Shown piece by piece: positions 7,350 through 16,918 of a stretch of DNA of 64,000 bases; the stretch's first letter is position 1; the number at the start of each line of letters is the position of its first letter. The notes under the pieces were generated by a model, which saw only the letters and a program-made list of their open reading frames with translations, had not been told where the DNA came from and did no database searches. The translations under genes and the position numbers were made by a program. Source of the stretch: Desulfobacteraceae bacterium 4572_130 (lineage in GTDB: Bacteria; Desulfobacterota; Desulfobacteria; Desulfobacterales; Desulfobacteraceae); the NCBI GenBank assembly GCA_002084425.1, contig NBLN01000011.1, forward strand, positions 62,001 through 126,000. The letters are read 5' to 3'.

Positions 7350-8933
7350 ATGAAATATTTTAATACAGAAGGACCAATAAATAATAAAAAACATTATTAT
7401 TTAGACCCATTAAAAAGACTTGATTTGTTTGAAATTGAAACTTTAATAGATCGTGAGAAATATTTTGTGCTTCATGCTCCCCGCCAGACAGGTAAAACAA
7501 CCTCTATGCTTGCTTTAATGAAATACTTAAATAAACAAAATAAATATAAATGTCTGTATTTTAATGTTGAATCAGCACAAGCATTAAGAGAAAATATAGA
7601 GTTAGGAATAAAAACTATTATAGAAAGGCTTGCAAGATTTGAACAAATTTATCTTAAAGAAAACTTTTTTGAAAAAGAGCTTTTAAAGATAAATTCTGGT
7701 TATGGTGCAGCTTTGGCAAATTTATTAAGTAAATGGGCAGAGCAAAGCAAAAAACCAATTGTTTTAATTTTTGATGAAATAGATTCCCTTGTTGGAGATA
7801 CCCTTATTTCTGTTTTGCGTCAACTTAGATCTGGTTATGCTGATAGACCTGAATATTTCCCCCAATCTGTTATTCTTTGTGGAGTAAGAGATATTAGAGA
7901 TTATCGCATTCATTCTTCTATAGAAAAACAAATCATTACAGGCGGCAGTTGTTTTAATATTAAAGCAGAATCTTTAAGACTTGGAGATTTTAGTAAAATT
8001 GATGTTTTTAATTTAATTAATGAGCATGAAAAAGAAACAGCACAAAAATTTACACAAAATGCAAAAGAAAAAGTTTATTATTATTCAAATGGCCAGCCTT
8101 GGCTTGTTAATGCTATTTGCTATGAAGTTTGTTTTAAAATGAAACCAGCAAAATATAGAAATATAACAATAACTTGTGAAATGATAGATGATGCAAAGGA
8201 AAATTTAATTTTAAGAAAAGACACACATCTTGATCAGCTTACAGATAAGTTAAGAGAAGAAAGAGTAAGAAGTGTTATAGAACCTTTGCTTGTAAGTTCT
8301 TCTAAATTACAAGTTATAAATGAAGATGATTTGCAATATGTTGTGGATATTGGGCTTATAAAAAGAAAACCAAATGTATCTATTTCAAATCCAATTTATC
8401 AGGAAATAATTCCAAGAGCTTTAATTGCTGCAACTCAAGATATGATGCTGCAAAATACTTTTTGGTATCAAAATAAAGACGGCAGTTTAAATATGGATAA
8501 ATTATTAACTGCATTTCAAGATTTTTTTGCTGAACAGTCCCAAAGCTGGCTTGAAAGATTTGATTATAAAGAAGCAGGGCCCCAGCTTTTAATGCAAGCA
8601 TTTTTGCAAAGAATTATAAACAGTGGCGGCAGAGTAGAAAGAGAATATGGACTTGGTACAATGCGGACAGATTTATTAGTTATCTGGTTTTATGGAAATA
8701 AAAAAAATAAGGAAAAACAAAAAATAATAATAGAATTAAAACTTTTATATAAAAGCTTTAAAGCAACTTTAGAACAGGGTTTAAAGCAAACTTTTGAATA
8801 TATGGATAAATGCCTTACAAATGAAGGGCATCTTATAATTTTTGATAAAGATCCCCAAAAAACATGGAAAGAAAAAATCTTTAAACTTAAAAAAGAATAT
8901 AATGGAAAAAAAATTATGGTTTGGGGAGCGTAA
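7350..8933 (+). CDS. AAA-ATPase-like protein with C-terminal PD-(D/E)XK-like domain
   Basis: This is a 527-aa protein. A Walker A motif (RQTGKTTSM) lies near residue 47 and a Walker B (IVLIFDEIDSL) near residue 140, followed by SVLRQLRSGY and a sensor-like LCGVRDIRDYR. The C-terminal ~120 residues hold TDLLV and IIIELKLL, matching the D...ExK signature of PD-(D/E)XK nuclease folds. Proteins of this layout are numerous in repeat-rich sulfate reducers and cyanobacteria; their role is unknown, and defence or mobile-element functions are often suggested. It lies 24 bp behind the thiolase with no good ribosome binding site, and its function does not match its neighbours, so it probably inserted into a metabolic cluster. 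Confidence 0.75.
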   Translation: MKYFNTEGPINNKKHYYLDPLKRLDLFEIETLIDREKYFVLHAPRQTGKTTSMLALMKYLNKQNKYKCLYFNVESAQALRENIELGIKTIIERLARFEQIYLKENFFEKELLKINSGYGAALANLLSKWAEQSKKPIVLIFDEIDSLVGDTLISVLRQLRSGYADRPEYFPQSVILCGVRDIRDYRIHSSIEKQIITGGSCFNIKAESLRLGDFSKIDVFNLINEHEKETAQKFTQNAKEKVYYYSNGQPWLVNAICYEVCFKMKPAKYRNITITCEMIDDAKENLILRKDTHLDQLTDKLREERVRSVIEPLLVSSSKLQVINEDDLQYVVDIGLIKRKPNVSISNPIYQEIIPRALIAATQDMMLQNTFWYQNKDGSLNMDKLLTAFQDFFAEQSQSWLERFDYKEAGPQLLMQAFLQRIINSGGRVEREYGLGTMRTDLLVIWFYGNKKNKEKQKIIIELKLLYKSFKATLEQGLKQTFEYMDKCLTNEGHLIIFDKDPQKTWKEKIFKLKKEYNGKKIMVWGA

Positions 8934-9017
8934 ATGCTCTTTGAGAAGCTGGAAAAATGGATTAATATGAAAAAAATAAGGTTTAGTTAAATTAAGAAAC
9001 TTACAGGAGATAAAAAC

Positions 9018-10160
9018 ATGCGTGCATTAATAATAGGTGGTGTTGGTGGTATGGGCCAGGGAGTTGCAAGAGATCTGATAAAACAAAAACAGGTTACAGA
9101 TGTTATTTTGGCTGACCTTTATCCTGATCCTGAAAGATTATCAAAAAAATTACGTGAAAGCGAAAAATCAAGTTTAATGAAAATGGATGTTAATGACCAT
9201 CAAACTATGGTTAATGCATTTAAAAAAGTTAATGTTGTTATTAACACTGCAGGCCCCTTTTATAAAACTGCTGTACCAGTTGCAATGGCAGCTGTTGAAG
9301 CTAAAGTAAATTATATTGATATTTGTGATGATTATGAAGGCACTGAAATTCTTTTTAATTCTAATATTGACAAAATGGCAAAAGATGCAGGTATTACTGT
9401 TCTTACAGGCATGGGATCAGATCCTGGAACTAACAATATTTTGGTTAAATGGTATGCAGATAAATTAGATAAAGTTGATGACATTTATCTTTATTGGGTT
9501 GTAAGTATTGCTGAACTTGCAGGTGCTGCCTGGGATCACAGTCTTCATATGACTCTTGGAAAAATTCCCCAATATATTGATGGAAAACTTGTTTATGTAG
9601 AAGGTGGAACAGGAAAAGTTGCAGAACAATTTCTTGAACCCCTTGGAATTTGCCATGTCCGTTATGTAGGTCATCCCCAGCCTTTAACTCTTCCAAAATA
9701 TATTAAAGGAGTTAAAAATGTAATTATTAAGGGTGCTCTTATTCCATTATGGGTGGATGAACTAATACATGAACAAAAAAATACAGGTCTTTTAAATACA
9801 GAACCAATTGATATAAAAGGAACAAAAGTAAAACCCTATGACATAGCACTTAAACTTTGGGAAAATATTCCTAAAAAAAGAGATAATGGCCCGCAATCTT
9901 CAGGTCTTAAAGTTATTGTTAAGGGACAAAGAAATGGCAAAAAAGTTACTTATACAGCTGATATGGTAGGCAGGATGGCACCTGGAACAGGACTTCCTGC
10001 ATCTATAGCATCTCTTATGATGAATGCAGGTGATGTAACAGTAAAAGGTGTTATAGCTCCTGAAGGCTGTATTGATCCTGTTAAATTTCTTAACGCATTT
10101 TTAAAAAGAGGAGCAAGAATTCATCAAACAGAAACAATTTCATCTATGTTTGAAGTTTAA
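9018..10160 (+). CDS. Saccharopine dehydrogenase-like NAD(P)-binding protein
   Basis: This is a 380-aa protein. An N-terminal Rossmann fold opens with a glycine-rich IIGGVGGMGQGVARDL loop, continues with VILADLYP, and includes NVVINTAGPFYKTAVPVAMAA, typical of the saccharopine dehydrogenase NADP-binding family. After it come GMGSDPGTNNIL and a catalytic-domain-like C-terminal half. Family members include lysine 6-dehydrogenase and carboxynorspermidine dehydrogenase, so an amino-acid or polyamine substrate is likely but cannot be chosen here. It has an AGGAG site and lies 17 bp upstream of the aminotransferase, almost certainly one transcript. Confidence 0.75.
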   Translation: MRALIIGGVGGMGQGVARDLIKQKQVTDVILADLYPDPERLSKKLRESEKSSLMKMDVNDHQTMVNAFKKVNVVINTAGPFYKTAVPVAMAAVEAKVNYIDICDDYEGTEILFNSNIDKMAKDAGITVLTGMGSDPGTNNILVKWYADKLDKVDDIYLYWVVSIAELAGAAWDHSLHMTLGKIPQYIDGKLVYVEGGTGKVAEQFLEPLGICHVRYVGHPQPLTLPKYIKGVKNVIIKGALIPLWVDELIHEQKNTGLLNTEPIDIKGTKVKPYDIALKLWENIPKKRDNGPQSSGLKVIVKGQRNGKKVTYTADMVGRMAPGTGLPASIASLMMNAGDVTVKGVIAPEGCIDPVKFLNAFLKRGARIHQTETISSMFEV

Positions 10161-10177
10161 AGCCCAGGAGATTTTTT

Positions 10178-11431
10178 ATGAAAGAAACAAAAAAACTTAA
10201 TATTACAAAAAGTCAAAAATTATATAAAGATGCACTATCTCTTGTTCCAGGAGGAGTGTTAGGTGCTAGAAAACCAACTGATTTTATTAATGGTGAATAT
10301 CCTATTTTCCTTGATAAAGGTAAAGGATGTCGTTTAATTGATGTTGATGGCAATGAATTTATTGATTTTCTTTGTGGGTACGGTCCTATTATTCTTGGTT
10401 ATCGTGAAAAAGAAGTAGATGACGCAGTTTATAAACAAATAAATGAAAAAGGATTTTGTTTTACTCTTACACAAAAATATCAAAATATTTTAGCAAAAAA
10501 ATTAACTGAAATAGTACCTTCTTCTGAAATGAGTATTTTTTTAAAAACAGGTTCTGATGCCACAACAGCAAGTATTCGCATTGCAAGAGCCCATACCAAT
10601 AAATTAAAGGTTATGCGCTGTGGTTATCATGGCTGGCATGACTGGTGTGTTGAAATGAAAGGTGGTATTCCATCAAAATTTTATGAAGATGTTTTTGAAT
10701 TTCAATATAATAATTTTGAGCAATTACAAGACCTTATGGCAGTTCATGGAAATGAAACTGCTGCTATAATCATGACACCTTTTGGCCATCCCAATCATAA
10801 AAACATGCAGATACCTGTGTCTGGATTTCTTAAAGGAGTAAGAAAAATTGCAGATAAATATGGTGCAGTTCTTATTTATGATGAAATTCGTACTGGGTTT
10901 AGACTTTCAATGGGTGGTGCTCAAAAATTTTATGGAGTTACCCCTGATTTAACAGTTTTAGGCAAAGCTATGGCAAATGGATATCCTATTTCTGTTGTAA
11001 CAGGCAAAAAAGATATTATGATGGCAGCTGAACATAAACTTTTTATATCTTCTACTTTTTTTCCAAATAGTGAAGCTTTTATTGCAGCACTTAAAACAAT
11101 AGAAATTCTTGAGCGGGAAAATGTGCTTAAAAATATCTGGGAAAAAGGTGAAAAGTTCATGAAAAGCATTCAAAAAATGATTGATAAACATAATGTTGGT
11201 GCTGAGCTTACAGGAGTTGGGCCCATGTTTTACATTACCTTTAAAAAAGATGAAACAGGCACATACAAAAACAAACGAAAAGATTTTTACACCCAGCTTA
11301 TTCGCAAAGGATTCTTTTTTACTCCATTTCACCATGCTTATATCAGCTACAGACATACTCAAAAAGATTTAGATGCTGCTTTAAATGCTATTAATGAATC
11401 CTTTGCTTTTATTAAAAATAAATATATCTAA
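10178..11431 (+). CDS. Class III PLP-dependent aminotransferase (GSA aminomutase-like)
   Basis: This 417-aa fold-type I PLP enzyme has the layout of the glutamate-1-semialdehyde aminomutase/omega-aminotransferase group. It shows FIDFLCGYGPIILGY near residue 65, a GSDAT phosphate-binding loop, the YHGWHD motif, LIYDEIRTGFR with the cofactor Asp, and LGKAMANGYP with the PLP Schiff-base lysine near residue 263. It shares an operon with the saccharopine-dehydrogenase-like gene (17 bp gap, AGGAG site). It is more likely an amino-acid catabolic or biosynthetic aminotransferase than hemL, because no other haem genes are near; the substrate is inferred only. Confidence 0.8.
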   Translation: MKETKKLNITKSQKLYKDALSLVPGGVLGARKPTDFINGEYPIFLDKGKGCRLIDVDGNEFIDFLCGYGPIILGYREKEVDDAVYKQINEKGFCFTLTQKYQNILAKKLTEIVPSSEMSIFLKTGSDATTASIRIARAHTNKLKVMRCGYHGWHDWCVEMKGGIPSKFYEDVFEFQYNNFEQLQDLMAVHGNETAAIIMTPFGHPNHKNMQIPVSGFLKGVRKIADKYGAVLIYDEIRTGFRLSMGGAQKFYGVTPDLTVLGKAMANGYPISVVTGKKDIMMAAEHKLFISSTFFPNSEAFIAALKTIEILERENVLKNIWEKGEKFMKSIQKMIDKHNVGAELTGVGPMFYITFKKDETGTYKNKRKDFYTQLIRKGFFFTPFHHAYISYRHTQKDLDAALNAINESFAFIKNKYI

Positions 11432-11524
11432 TTAATTTTTATGAAATAAATGTCATCATGCCAAGTGCTAAGTCTTATATACAATACATAGGTTTTATTG
11501 CTAAAGAGTTTTTACCACACTATC

Positions 11525-11809
11525 TTAAATAAGATTTGCAAAAAAATCTGAAGCTGATTGTATGCAAATTCCATGTTTGTCCATAAAATCAATGTTTTTT
11601 TCAGTATAATTTATGTTGAAAAATTTTTGGAAATTGTTTTCTAAAATATTTTAAGGGCAAAGACGCAGCTTTTTTTGTAATTTTTTATATTCTATAAAAT
11701 GAATTAAAACTTTATTTTTAATAATAACAAAATATACCTCTCTTTTATCTGTATCTCTAAAATATCTAAGTTCAATATCTAATCCCTTTGTATCTTCAAA
11801 ATAATGACA
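11525..11809 (-). pseudogene. Remnant of a DUF4143/AAA_14-type ATPase
   Basis: Reading the minus strand, CHYFEDTKGLDIELRYFRD followed by REVYFVIIKNK matches the C-terminal region of DUF4143 ATPases. There the usual text is of the ELRYFRDxxGREVDFV type; here the Asp is replaced by Tyr. A stop follows (11651-11653) and, in another frame, FMDKHGICIQSASDFFANLI with a stop at 11525-11527 resembles the end of the same family. The N-terminal ATPase part is gone. It is a dead fragment of a mobile, toxin-like ATPase family. The remaining 300 bp up to cinA show nothing recognisable. Confidence 0.6.
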
Positions 11810-12113
11810 CTACTTAATTAAGATGGCATACTGTTAAATTTTTAAATCTAGGTTCAGGATTTTTATAATACTCTAATCATAATTAATAATAGTATTTTGT
11901 CGATTTTTTTTATTTTAATCTTAAAAAAAAACAATGTTTTGTTTGATTTAAGATAAAAATATTCATGTTTTTTAAATAGAGTTGAAGAATTTTGCGTTTT
12001 AAATTTAAAAAAGTAATATTTGATAAACCTATTGATAGGCTTAAAGACTTTGTTTTTAAACAAGTCGATGCTACATAGTATTTGAATTTTTATATAAGAT
12101 TAAAAGGATATTT

Positions 12114-13400
12114 ATGAAAATAGAAATTTTATCAATAGGAGATGAAATACTTTTGGGAGGTGTTAAAGATACAAATTTTTCATGGCTTGCAGCAAAACTT
12201 CTAGATAATGGAATTACAATAACAAGACAAACATGTATAGGGGATAATCTTAAAAATATTATATCTTTTATTCAAAAAACATCAAAAAGAGCTGATATTG
12301 TTATTGTTACAGGAGGGCTTGGACCTACCAGTGATGATATAACTTCAAAAGCAGTAGCACTGGCTACAAAAGATAAACTTGTTTTAAATAAAAAAGCTTT
12401 GTTATCTATAGAAAATTATTTTAAACAAAAGGGCTTGGATATGCCTGAAACAAATAAAAAACAGGCTGAATTTCCTTTAAAGGCTTTAATTATTGAAAAT
12501 AGTTATGGTACAGCTCCAGGATTTTATCTTAAAATTAGAAAACCTTATTTCTTTTTTATGCCTGGAGTTCCCTTTGAAATGAAAAAAATGTTTAAAGCAG
12601 ATGTTCTTCCCATAATTAAAAAAAAAATTAATCAAAAAACTCAGATTTTTCTAAAGAAATTTACAGTTTTTGGTTTGGCAGAAGCAGAAATAAATTCCAG
12701 ACTTAAAGATTTTAGTAAAAATTTCCCTAAAATAAAACTTGGGTTTAGAGCAAATTTTCCATTAATAGAAGTTAAGTTTTCCTATGATTATAACAATAAA
12801 TATACAGATGCAGCTCAAAGTACAAATAATGTTGTTAAACAAGCAGGGAATTGGATAGCATCAAAACTTGGCAATAAAATAATATCTTTTCAAGGGCTTT
12901 CAATGGAACAGGAAGTTATCAGACTTTTAATTAAAAATAATTTAAAGATTGCTGTGGCGGAAAGTTGTACAGGAGGGCTTATTTCCCATATGCTTACTAA
13001 TGTTTCCGGAAGTTCTGAATGCTTTATTTTTTCTGGAATAACTTATTTTAATGATGCAAAGATAAATATTTTAAATGTAAATAAAAATACAATTATTAAA
13101 TATGGTGCTGTTCATGGAGAAACTGCAAAAGAAATGGCAGAAGGAGTAAAAAATATTACAAAAGCAGATTATGGAATATCTACATCAGGAATTGCAGGTC
13201 CAAAAGGCGGGACTGATGAAAAACCAGTTGGAACGGTTTGTATAGGTATTGCAGGTTATTCTATTTCTATGAAGAAAAATTTTTCATGGGGGAAAAAATA
13301 TAATTTTCCATTTAAAGAAAGATTTATGAATAAAAAAATATTTGCTGTTACAGCTTTAGAGCTTTTAAGAAGAGAGATTTTAAAAAGAAAAATATGTTAA
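12114..13400 (+). CDS. cinA: CinA family protein (MoCF domain plus nicotinamide-nucleotide amidase)
   Basis: This 428-aa protein has the full two-domain CinA layout. The N-terminal MoCF-like domain shows ILSIGDEILLGGVKDTN and VTGGLGPTSDDIT and acts on ADP-ribose-type substrates in characterised homologues. The C-terminal amidase domain shows AESCTGGLISHMLTNVSGSS near residue 283 and STSGIAGPKGGTDEKPVGTV, which in PncC-type enzymes deamidates nicotinamide mononucleotide. Together they serve NAD salvage and repair. AAGGA precedes the start. The end overlaps the convergent hydrolase gene by 4 bp, so both stop within each other. Confidence 0.92.
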   Translation: MKIEILSIGDEILLGGVKDTNFSWLAAKLLDNGITITRQTCIGDNLKNIISFIQKTSKRADIVIVTGGLGPTSDDITSKAVALATKDKLVLNKKALLSIENYFKQKGLDMPETNKKQAEFPLKALIIENSYGTAPGFYLKIRKPYFFFMPGVPFEMKKMFKADVLPIIKKKINQKTQIFLKKFTVFGLAEAEINSRLKDFSKNFPKIKLGFRANFPLIEVKFSYDYNNKYTDAAQSTNNVVKQAGNWIASKLGNKIISFQGLSMEQEVIRLLIKNNLKIAVAESCTGGLISHMLTNVSGSSECFIFSGITYFNDAKINILNVNKNTIIKYGAVHGETAKEMAEGVKNITKADYGISTSGIAGPKGGTDEKPVGTVCIGIAGYSISMKKNFSWGKKYNFPFKERFMNKKIFAVTALELLRREILKRKIC

Positions 13401-14140
13401 AAAAGACATTTTTTAAACCATAAAACAGCTTGTTCATTAAATTGTTGTTGGCTTTTTAAAGAATTCATTTTATGAATTTCATTTTTATGGATAATGATTT
13501 TTTTGGGTTTCTGGGCATTATTATAAATATCATAGGCATTTTTAACAGAAACTATTTCATCCTTATCTCCATGAAATATTAGAATATTTTTAAGGGGAGA
13601 TATTTTATGAGTAACATCAAAATAAAGATTTTGTAGAAAAAAAACTGATGAAAATAAAATATTATTTTTATTTTCTTTTAAACATAGTTTTTTAATTGTA
13701 CTGCTTTTTATTGGTGCGGCACCTAGAACAATTCCTTGGGGTTTTATTTTTTTTAAAATAAGTTTTTGCCATGCTTGAATGCACACAGTACCGCCAAAAC
13801 TATTTCCAAAAAGGGCAATTTTATTGTTTGTTAGATTAAGAGATAAAATATGATCAATACAATTTATTAGATCATTAACTCTTATATTAAGAGATGTATG
13901 TGTCTCAAAATCACCATCACTTTCTCCACATCCTGTATGGTCAAATCGGAAAAAGGCAATATTGGATTTGGGAAGCAGATTTGCCAGAGTAATTTGTTTG
14001 GCTGAATTTTTTGAGCCTTCAAGTCCATGAGAACCAATTACAAGAGGTGGATTTTTTGTTTGAGGAAGGTGAAGAACTCCTTTAATGATTTTGTTTTTTG
14101 ATATAAATTCAATTTTTTTGATATAGGTTTTCATTTTCAT
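13397..14140 (-). CDS. Alpha/beta hydrolase (serine aminopeptidase S33-like)
   Basis: This protein of about 247 aa shows an alpha/beta-hydrolase core: IGSHGLEGSKNS (oxyanion region), FFRFDHTGCGESDGDF, the nucleophile elbow GNSFGG near residue 120, FHGDKDEIVSVKNA with the acid residue, and HKNEIHKM with the probable catalytic His. A small serine esterase or peptidase acting in the cytoplasm is likely; the substrate is unknown. I chose ATG 14140 over a TTG at 14170, because the longer N-terminus is hydrophobic and non-conserved. ATG 14134 is also possible. It is convergent with cinA. Confidence 0.78.
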   Translation of the reverse strand: MKMKTYIKKIEFISKNKIIKGVLHLPQTKNPPLVIGSHGLEGSKNSAKQITLANLLPKSNIAFFRFDHTGCGESDGDFETHTSLNIRVNDLINCIDHILSLNLTNNKIALFGNSFGGTVCIQAWQKLILKKIKPQGIVLGAAPIKSSTIKKLCLKENKNNILFSSVFFLQNLYFDVTHKISPLKNILIFHGDKDEIVSVKNAYDIYNNAQKPKKIIIHKNEIHKMNSLKSQQQFNEQAVLWFKKCLF

Positions 14141-14254
14141 TTTTATTACATAAATAATAAGTGTAATCAAGAACTTGTAAGGTGGTTACACAACAATTAA
14201 TTTTAAATTATTTTTTTATAAAAATTTAATTATTCAAAGGTGTAACAGAATATT

Positions 14255-15643
14255 ATGATTATAAAAAAAAGAAAACTTGTTGAATTGGAAATAATTGATC
14301 TGGCATACGGAGGAATGGGTCTTGCTAAACCTGATGGATTCCCTGTTTTTGTTGACAAAGTTTTTCCCGGGGATAAATGTGTTGTAAAAATTACTAGAAA
14401 AAAAAAGAATTATGCTAAGGGAGTACTAGTAAATTTAATTGAACCTTCCAGTTTAAGAAATCATAGCCCATGTAAATATTCAAATTATTGTGGAGGATGT
14501 AAATGGCAATCTATTTTATATAAAACCCAGCTGGAATATAAAAAAAAACATGTTATAGAATGTTTGGACCATATTGCTGATTTACAAGATATTATTGTAA
14601 AGGATATTATTCCTTGTGAAAATATTCATGGTTTTAGAAATAAAATGGAATTTTCGTGTACTAATAGACGTTGGCTTTTGTCTGAAGAACTTGAAAACTC
14701 AGATATAAAAAAGGATTTTGGGCTGGGATTACATGTACCTGGAGCGTTTGATAAAATTATTGATATTGAAAAATGTTATATTCAACCTGAATTAGGAAAT
14801 AAAATTCTTTGTGATGCAAAAGAATATATAAAACAATCTGGACTTTTGGCATATTGTTTTAAAACTCATAAAGGTTTTTGGCGTTTTTTAGTATTAAAAA
14901 ATTCCTTGGCATTTAATACATGGATGGTTAATATTGTTACAAAAAATGAGAATAATGAACTTCTTATTCCTATGGCAGAAATGCTTATAAAAAAATATAA
15001 AAATATTATATCAGTTGTAAATAATGTTAGTGCAGGAAAGTCTGGGGTTGCAATTGGTGAATATGAAATACTTTTGTCAGGAAATAGTTTTATTAAGGAA
15101 AAACTTGGAAAATATATATTTGAAATTTCAGCAAATTCTTTTTTTCAAACAAATACCAGGCAAGCTGAAAAACTCTATTCTCTGGTTTCCCATTATGCAG
15201 CTCTAACAGGGATAGAAAATGTAATAGATCTTTATTCAGGTACAGGCACTATTTCTATATGGCTTTCACAAAAAGCAAAAAAGGTAATTGGCATTGAGCT
15301 TATAGAAAGTGCAGTACAAGATGCTAAAAGAAATGCTGATATAAATAATATTAAAAACTGTTGTTTTTATTCAGGAGATATAAAACATGTTTTGCCTGGT
15401 CTTAAAAAAAAATGTGATGTTATGATAATTGATCCTCCAAGGGCAGGAATGCATAAAGATGTACTAAGCCAGATAATGAGTTTCAGCCCTCAGAAAATTG
15501 TATATGTATCATGTAATCCTGCAACACTTGCAAGAGATATTAAAGTATTAAAATCAAAATATAAAATACTTGAGATACAGCCCATTGATATGTTTCCACA
15601 TACTTTTCATATAGAATCTGTGGCAAACTTAGAAATATTTTAA
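14255..15643 (+). CDS. rlmD: 23S rRNA (uracil-C5)-methyltransferase, RlmD/TrmA family
   Basis: This is a 462-aa protein. An N-terminal TRAM-like RNA-binding domain (EIIDLAYGGMGLAK) is followed by the iron-sulfur cysteines (CKYSNYCGGCKW plus a downstream Cys). The SAM-binding motif is IDLYSGTGTISIWL near residue 325, then IDPPRAGMHKD and VSCNPATLARD, where the Cys is the uracil-attacking nucleophile. It methylates C5 of uridine in 23S rRNA or tRNA. RlmD and RlmCD/TrmA types cannot be told apart from sequence alone, so the symbol is tentative. The Nudix gene follows after 23 bp. Confidence 0.88.
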   Translation: MIIKKRKLVELEIIDLAYGGMGLAKPDGFPVFVDKVFPGDKCVVKITRKKKNYAKGVLVNLIEPSSLRNHSPCKYSNYCGGCKWQSILYKTQLEYKKKHVIECLDHIADLQDIIVKDIIPCENIHGFRNKMEFSCTNRRWLLSEELENSDIKKDFGLGLHVPGAFDKIIDIEKCYIQPELGNKILCDAKEYIKQSGLLAYCFKTHKGFWRFLVLKNSLAFNTWMVNIVTKNENNELLIPMAEMLIKKYKNIISVVNNVSAGKSGVAIGEYEILLSGNSFIKEKLGKYIFEISANSFFQTNTRQAEKLYSLVSHYAALTGIENVIDLYSGTGTISIWLSQKAKKVIGIELIESAVQDAKRNADINNIKNCCFYSGDIKHVLPGLKKKCDVMIIDPPRAGMHKDVLSQIMSFSPQKIVYVSCNPATLARDIKVLKSKYKILEIQPIDMFPHTFHIESVANLEIF

Positions 15644-15666
15644 AAATTATTTTAAAGGTAAATTTT

Positions 15667-16242
15667 ATGGATATACTTAAAATAGAAAAAAAGACTGATT
15701 TTAAACACTTAAATCTTTTTTCAGTAAAATATAAAGACAAAAAAAATAATGAAAAATTTTGGATTTTTGCTTCAAGGTCTAAAAAACAAGTTACACTGAA
15801 AAATAAAGTTCCTTGTTCTGATGCTGTTGTTGTGATTCCTTGGCATAGGGAAGAGAATAAACTTGTGATTATAAAAGAATTCAGGGTTCCTATTTGCGGA
15901 TATCAATATGGATTTCCTGCAGGACTTATTGATAAAGGCGAAACTGCTGAACAAGCAGGGAAAAGAGAATTAAAGGAAGAAACAGGGCTTGATTTTGTTA
16001 AAGTTATAAAGAAAAGTCCTTCACTATATTCATCTTCTGGAATTACAGATGAAACTGTGTCCCTTATTTATGTAGAATGTAAAGGAAATCCTACAACAAA
16101 ATTAAATGAAGATTCTGAAGATATTGAGGTGATTTTTCTTTCTTGTGATGATGCAGTTAAATTGCTTAAAACTCGTGATATAAAATTTGATGTAAAAACT
16201 TGGATTGTCCTTTCAAATTTTATTCACTATGGAAAGATTTAA
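15667..16242 (+). CDS. Nudix hydrolase, ADP-ribose pyrophosphatase-like
   Basis: This 191-aa protein has a complete Nudix box (GLIDKGETAEQAGKRELKEE followed by TGL) near residues 96-118, with the RELKEE metal-binding glutamates. Preceding residues VIIKEFRVPICGYQYGFPAGLI resemble ADP-ribose/ADP-sugar pyrophosphatases of the NudF group. It probably hydrolyses a nucleoside diphosphate derivative to a monophosphate in the cytoplasm. AAGG lies ahead of ATG 15667, and the gene is close behind rlmD, so co-transcription is likely. Confidence 0.85.
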   Translation: MDILKIEKKTDFKHLNLFSVKYKDKKNNEKFWIFASRSKKQVTLKNKVPCSDAVVVIPWHREENKLVIIKEFRVPICGYQYGFPAGLIDKGETAEQAGKRELKEETGLDFVKVIKKSPSLYSSSGITDETVSLIYVECKGNPTTKLNEDSEDIEVIFLSCDDAVKLLKTRDIKFDVKTWIVLSNFIHYGKI

Positions 16243-16259
16243 ATTTTAGTGAAAAGTTT

Positions 16260-16907
16260 TTATGATGTTGTCAATAATTGAGAGTTAAGAATATCCATGG
16301 AATCATCTTTCATTGCTATTGCAAAAATATTATTATTTGTTAAATATTTAACAGCATCTTCTGGTATATATAAAGATGCAAAAATAGGAATCAGTTTTTT
16401 ATTTTTAGATTCTGGAAACCATGTTTCTAAATCTGGAATAAGTTCTATAAATTTTTGAATATATTCAGTTCTTGGGCTGGCTTTAGTTTCAACAATAAAA
16501 AATAATTTATCAGTTGTTGCTATAACATCAAATTCGCGTATGCTGGATTTATTAAAATTCTTTGTTTTAAGTCGAATGGCAAAAAAATCAAATACATCTA
16601 CTTGAAAATGTTTACGAGCAATTCCCCCAATTGCAGGTGCAACAATATCTTCAACAATAGTTCCCATTTTATTAGCAAGTTCACCCCATTTTTTATTCAT
16701 ACTTTTTCTTTCTTTTTCTGAATTTCTTTTAAAAACATTCATTTCATCTTTAAAGTCCTGCATTTCATTTTTAAAATTCTGCATTTCATTTGAAAGAGTT
16801 GCTATGTTTTGTTCAAGGCGATTAAGACCTGTATTTGTTGAAACAATAAATTGGCCAAGAACAGACTCAAGATATCCAATTTTTTCTTCAACCATAGCTT
16901 CCATCAT
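16260..16907 (-). CDS. Coiled-coil protein with PD-(D/E)XK-like domain (DUF3782-like)
   Basis: This is a 215-aa protein. Residues 1-75 form a long amphipathic coiled coil (repeated NEMQNFKNEMQDFKDEM heptads). The C-terminal half has REFDVIATTDKLFFIVETKAS, matching the D...ExK core of restriction-endonuclease-like folds. Many copies of this design exist in AT-rich, repeat-rich bacteria; the function is unknown. The AAAGGA site upstream supports the start near 16907, where two consecutive ATG codons occur. It is transcribed against the flanking genes, and the insertion-rich gap behind its start carries a dispersed repeat copy. Confidence 0.75.
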   Translation of the reverse strand: MMEAMVEEKIGYLESVLGQFIVSTNTGLNRLEQNIATLSNEMQNFKNEMQDFKDEMNVFKRNSEKERKSMNKKWGELANKMGTIVEDIVAPAIGGIARKHFQVDVFDFFAIRLKTKNFNKSSIREFDVIATTDKLFFIVETKASPRTEYIQKFIELIPDLETWFPESKNKKLIPIFASLYIPEDAVKYLTNNNIFAIAMKDDSMDILNSQLLTTS

Positions 16908-16918
16908 TCTTTCCTTTG

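Noticed and set aside
11863-12063. A 66-aa minus-strand ORF rich in Lys, Phe and Ile
   Set aside because: Composition follows the AT-rich background; no start signal and no motif.
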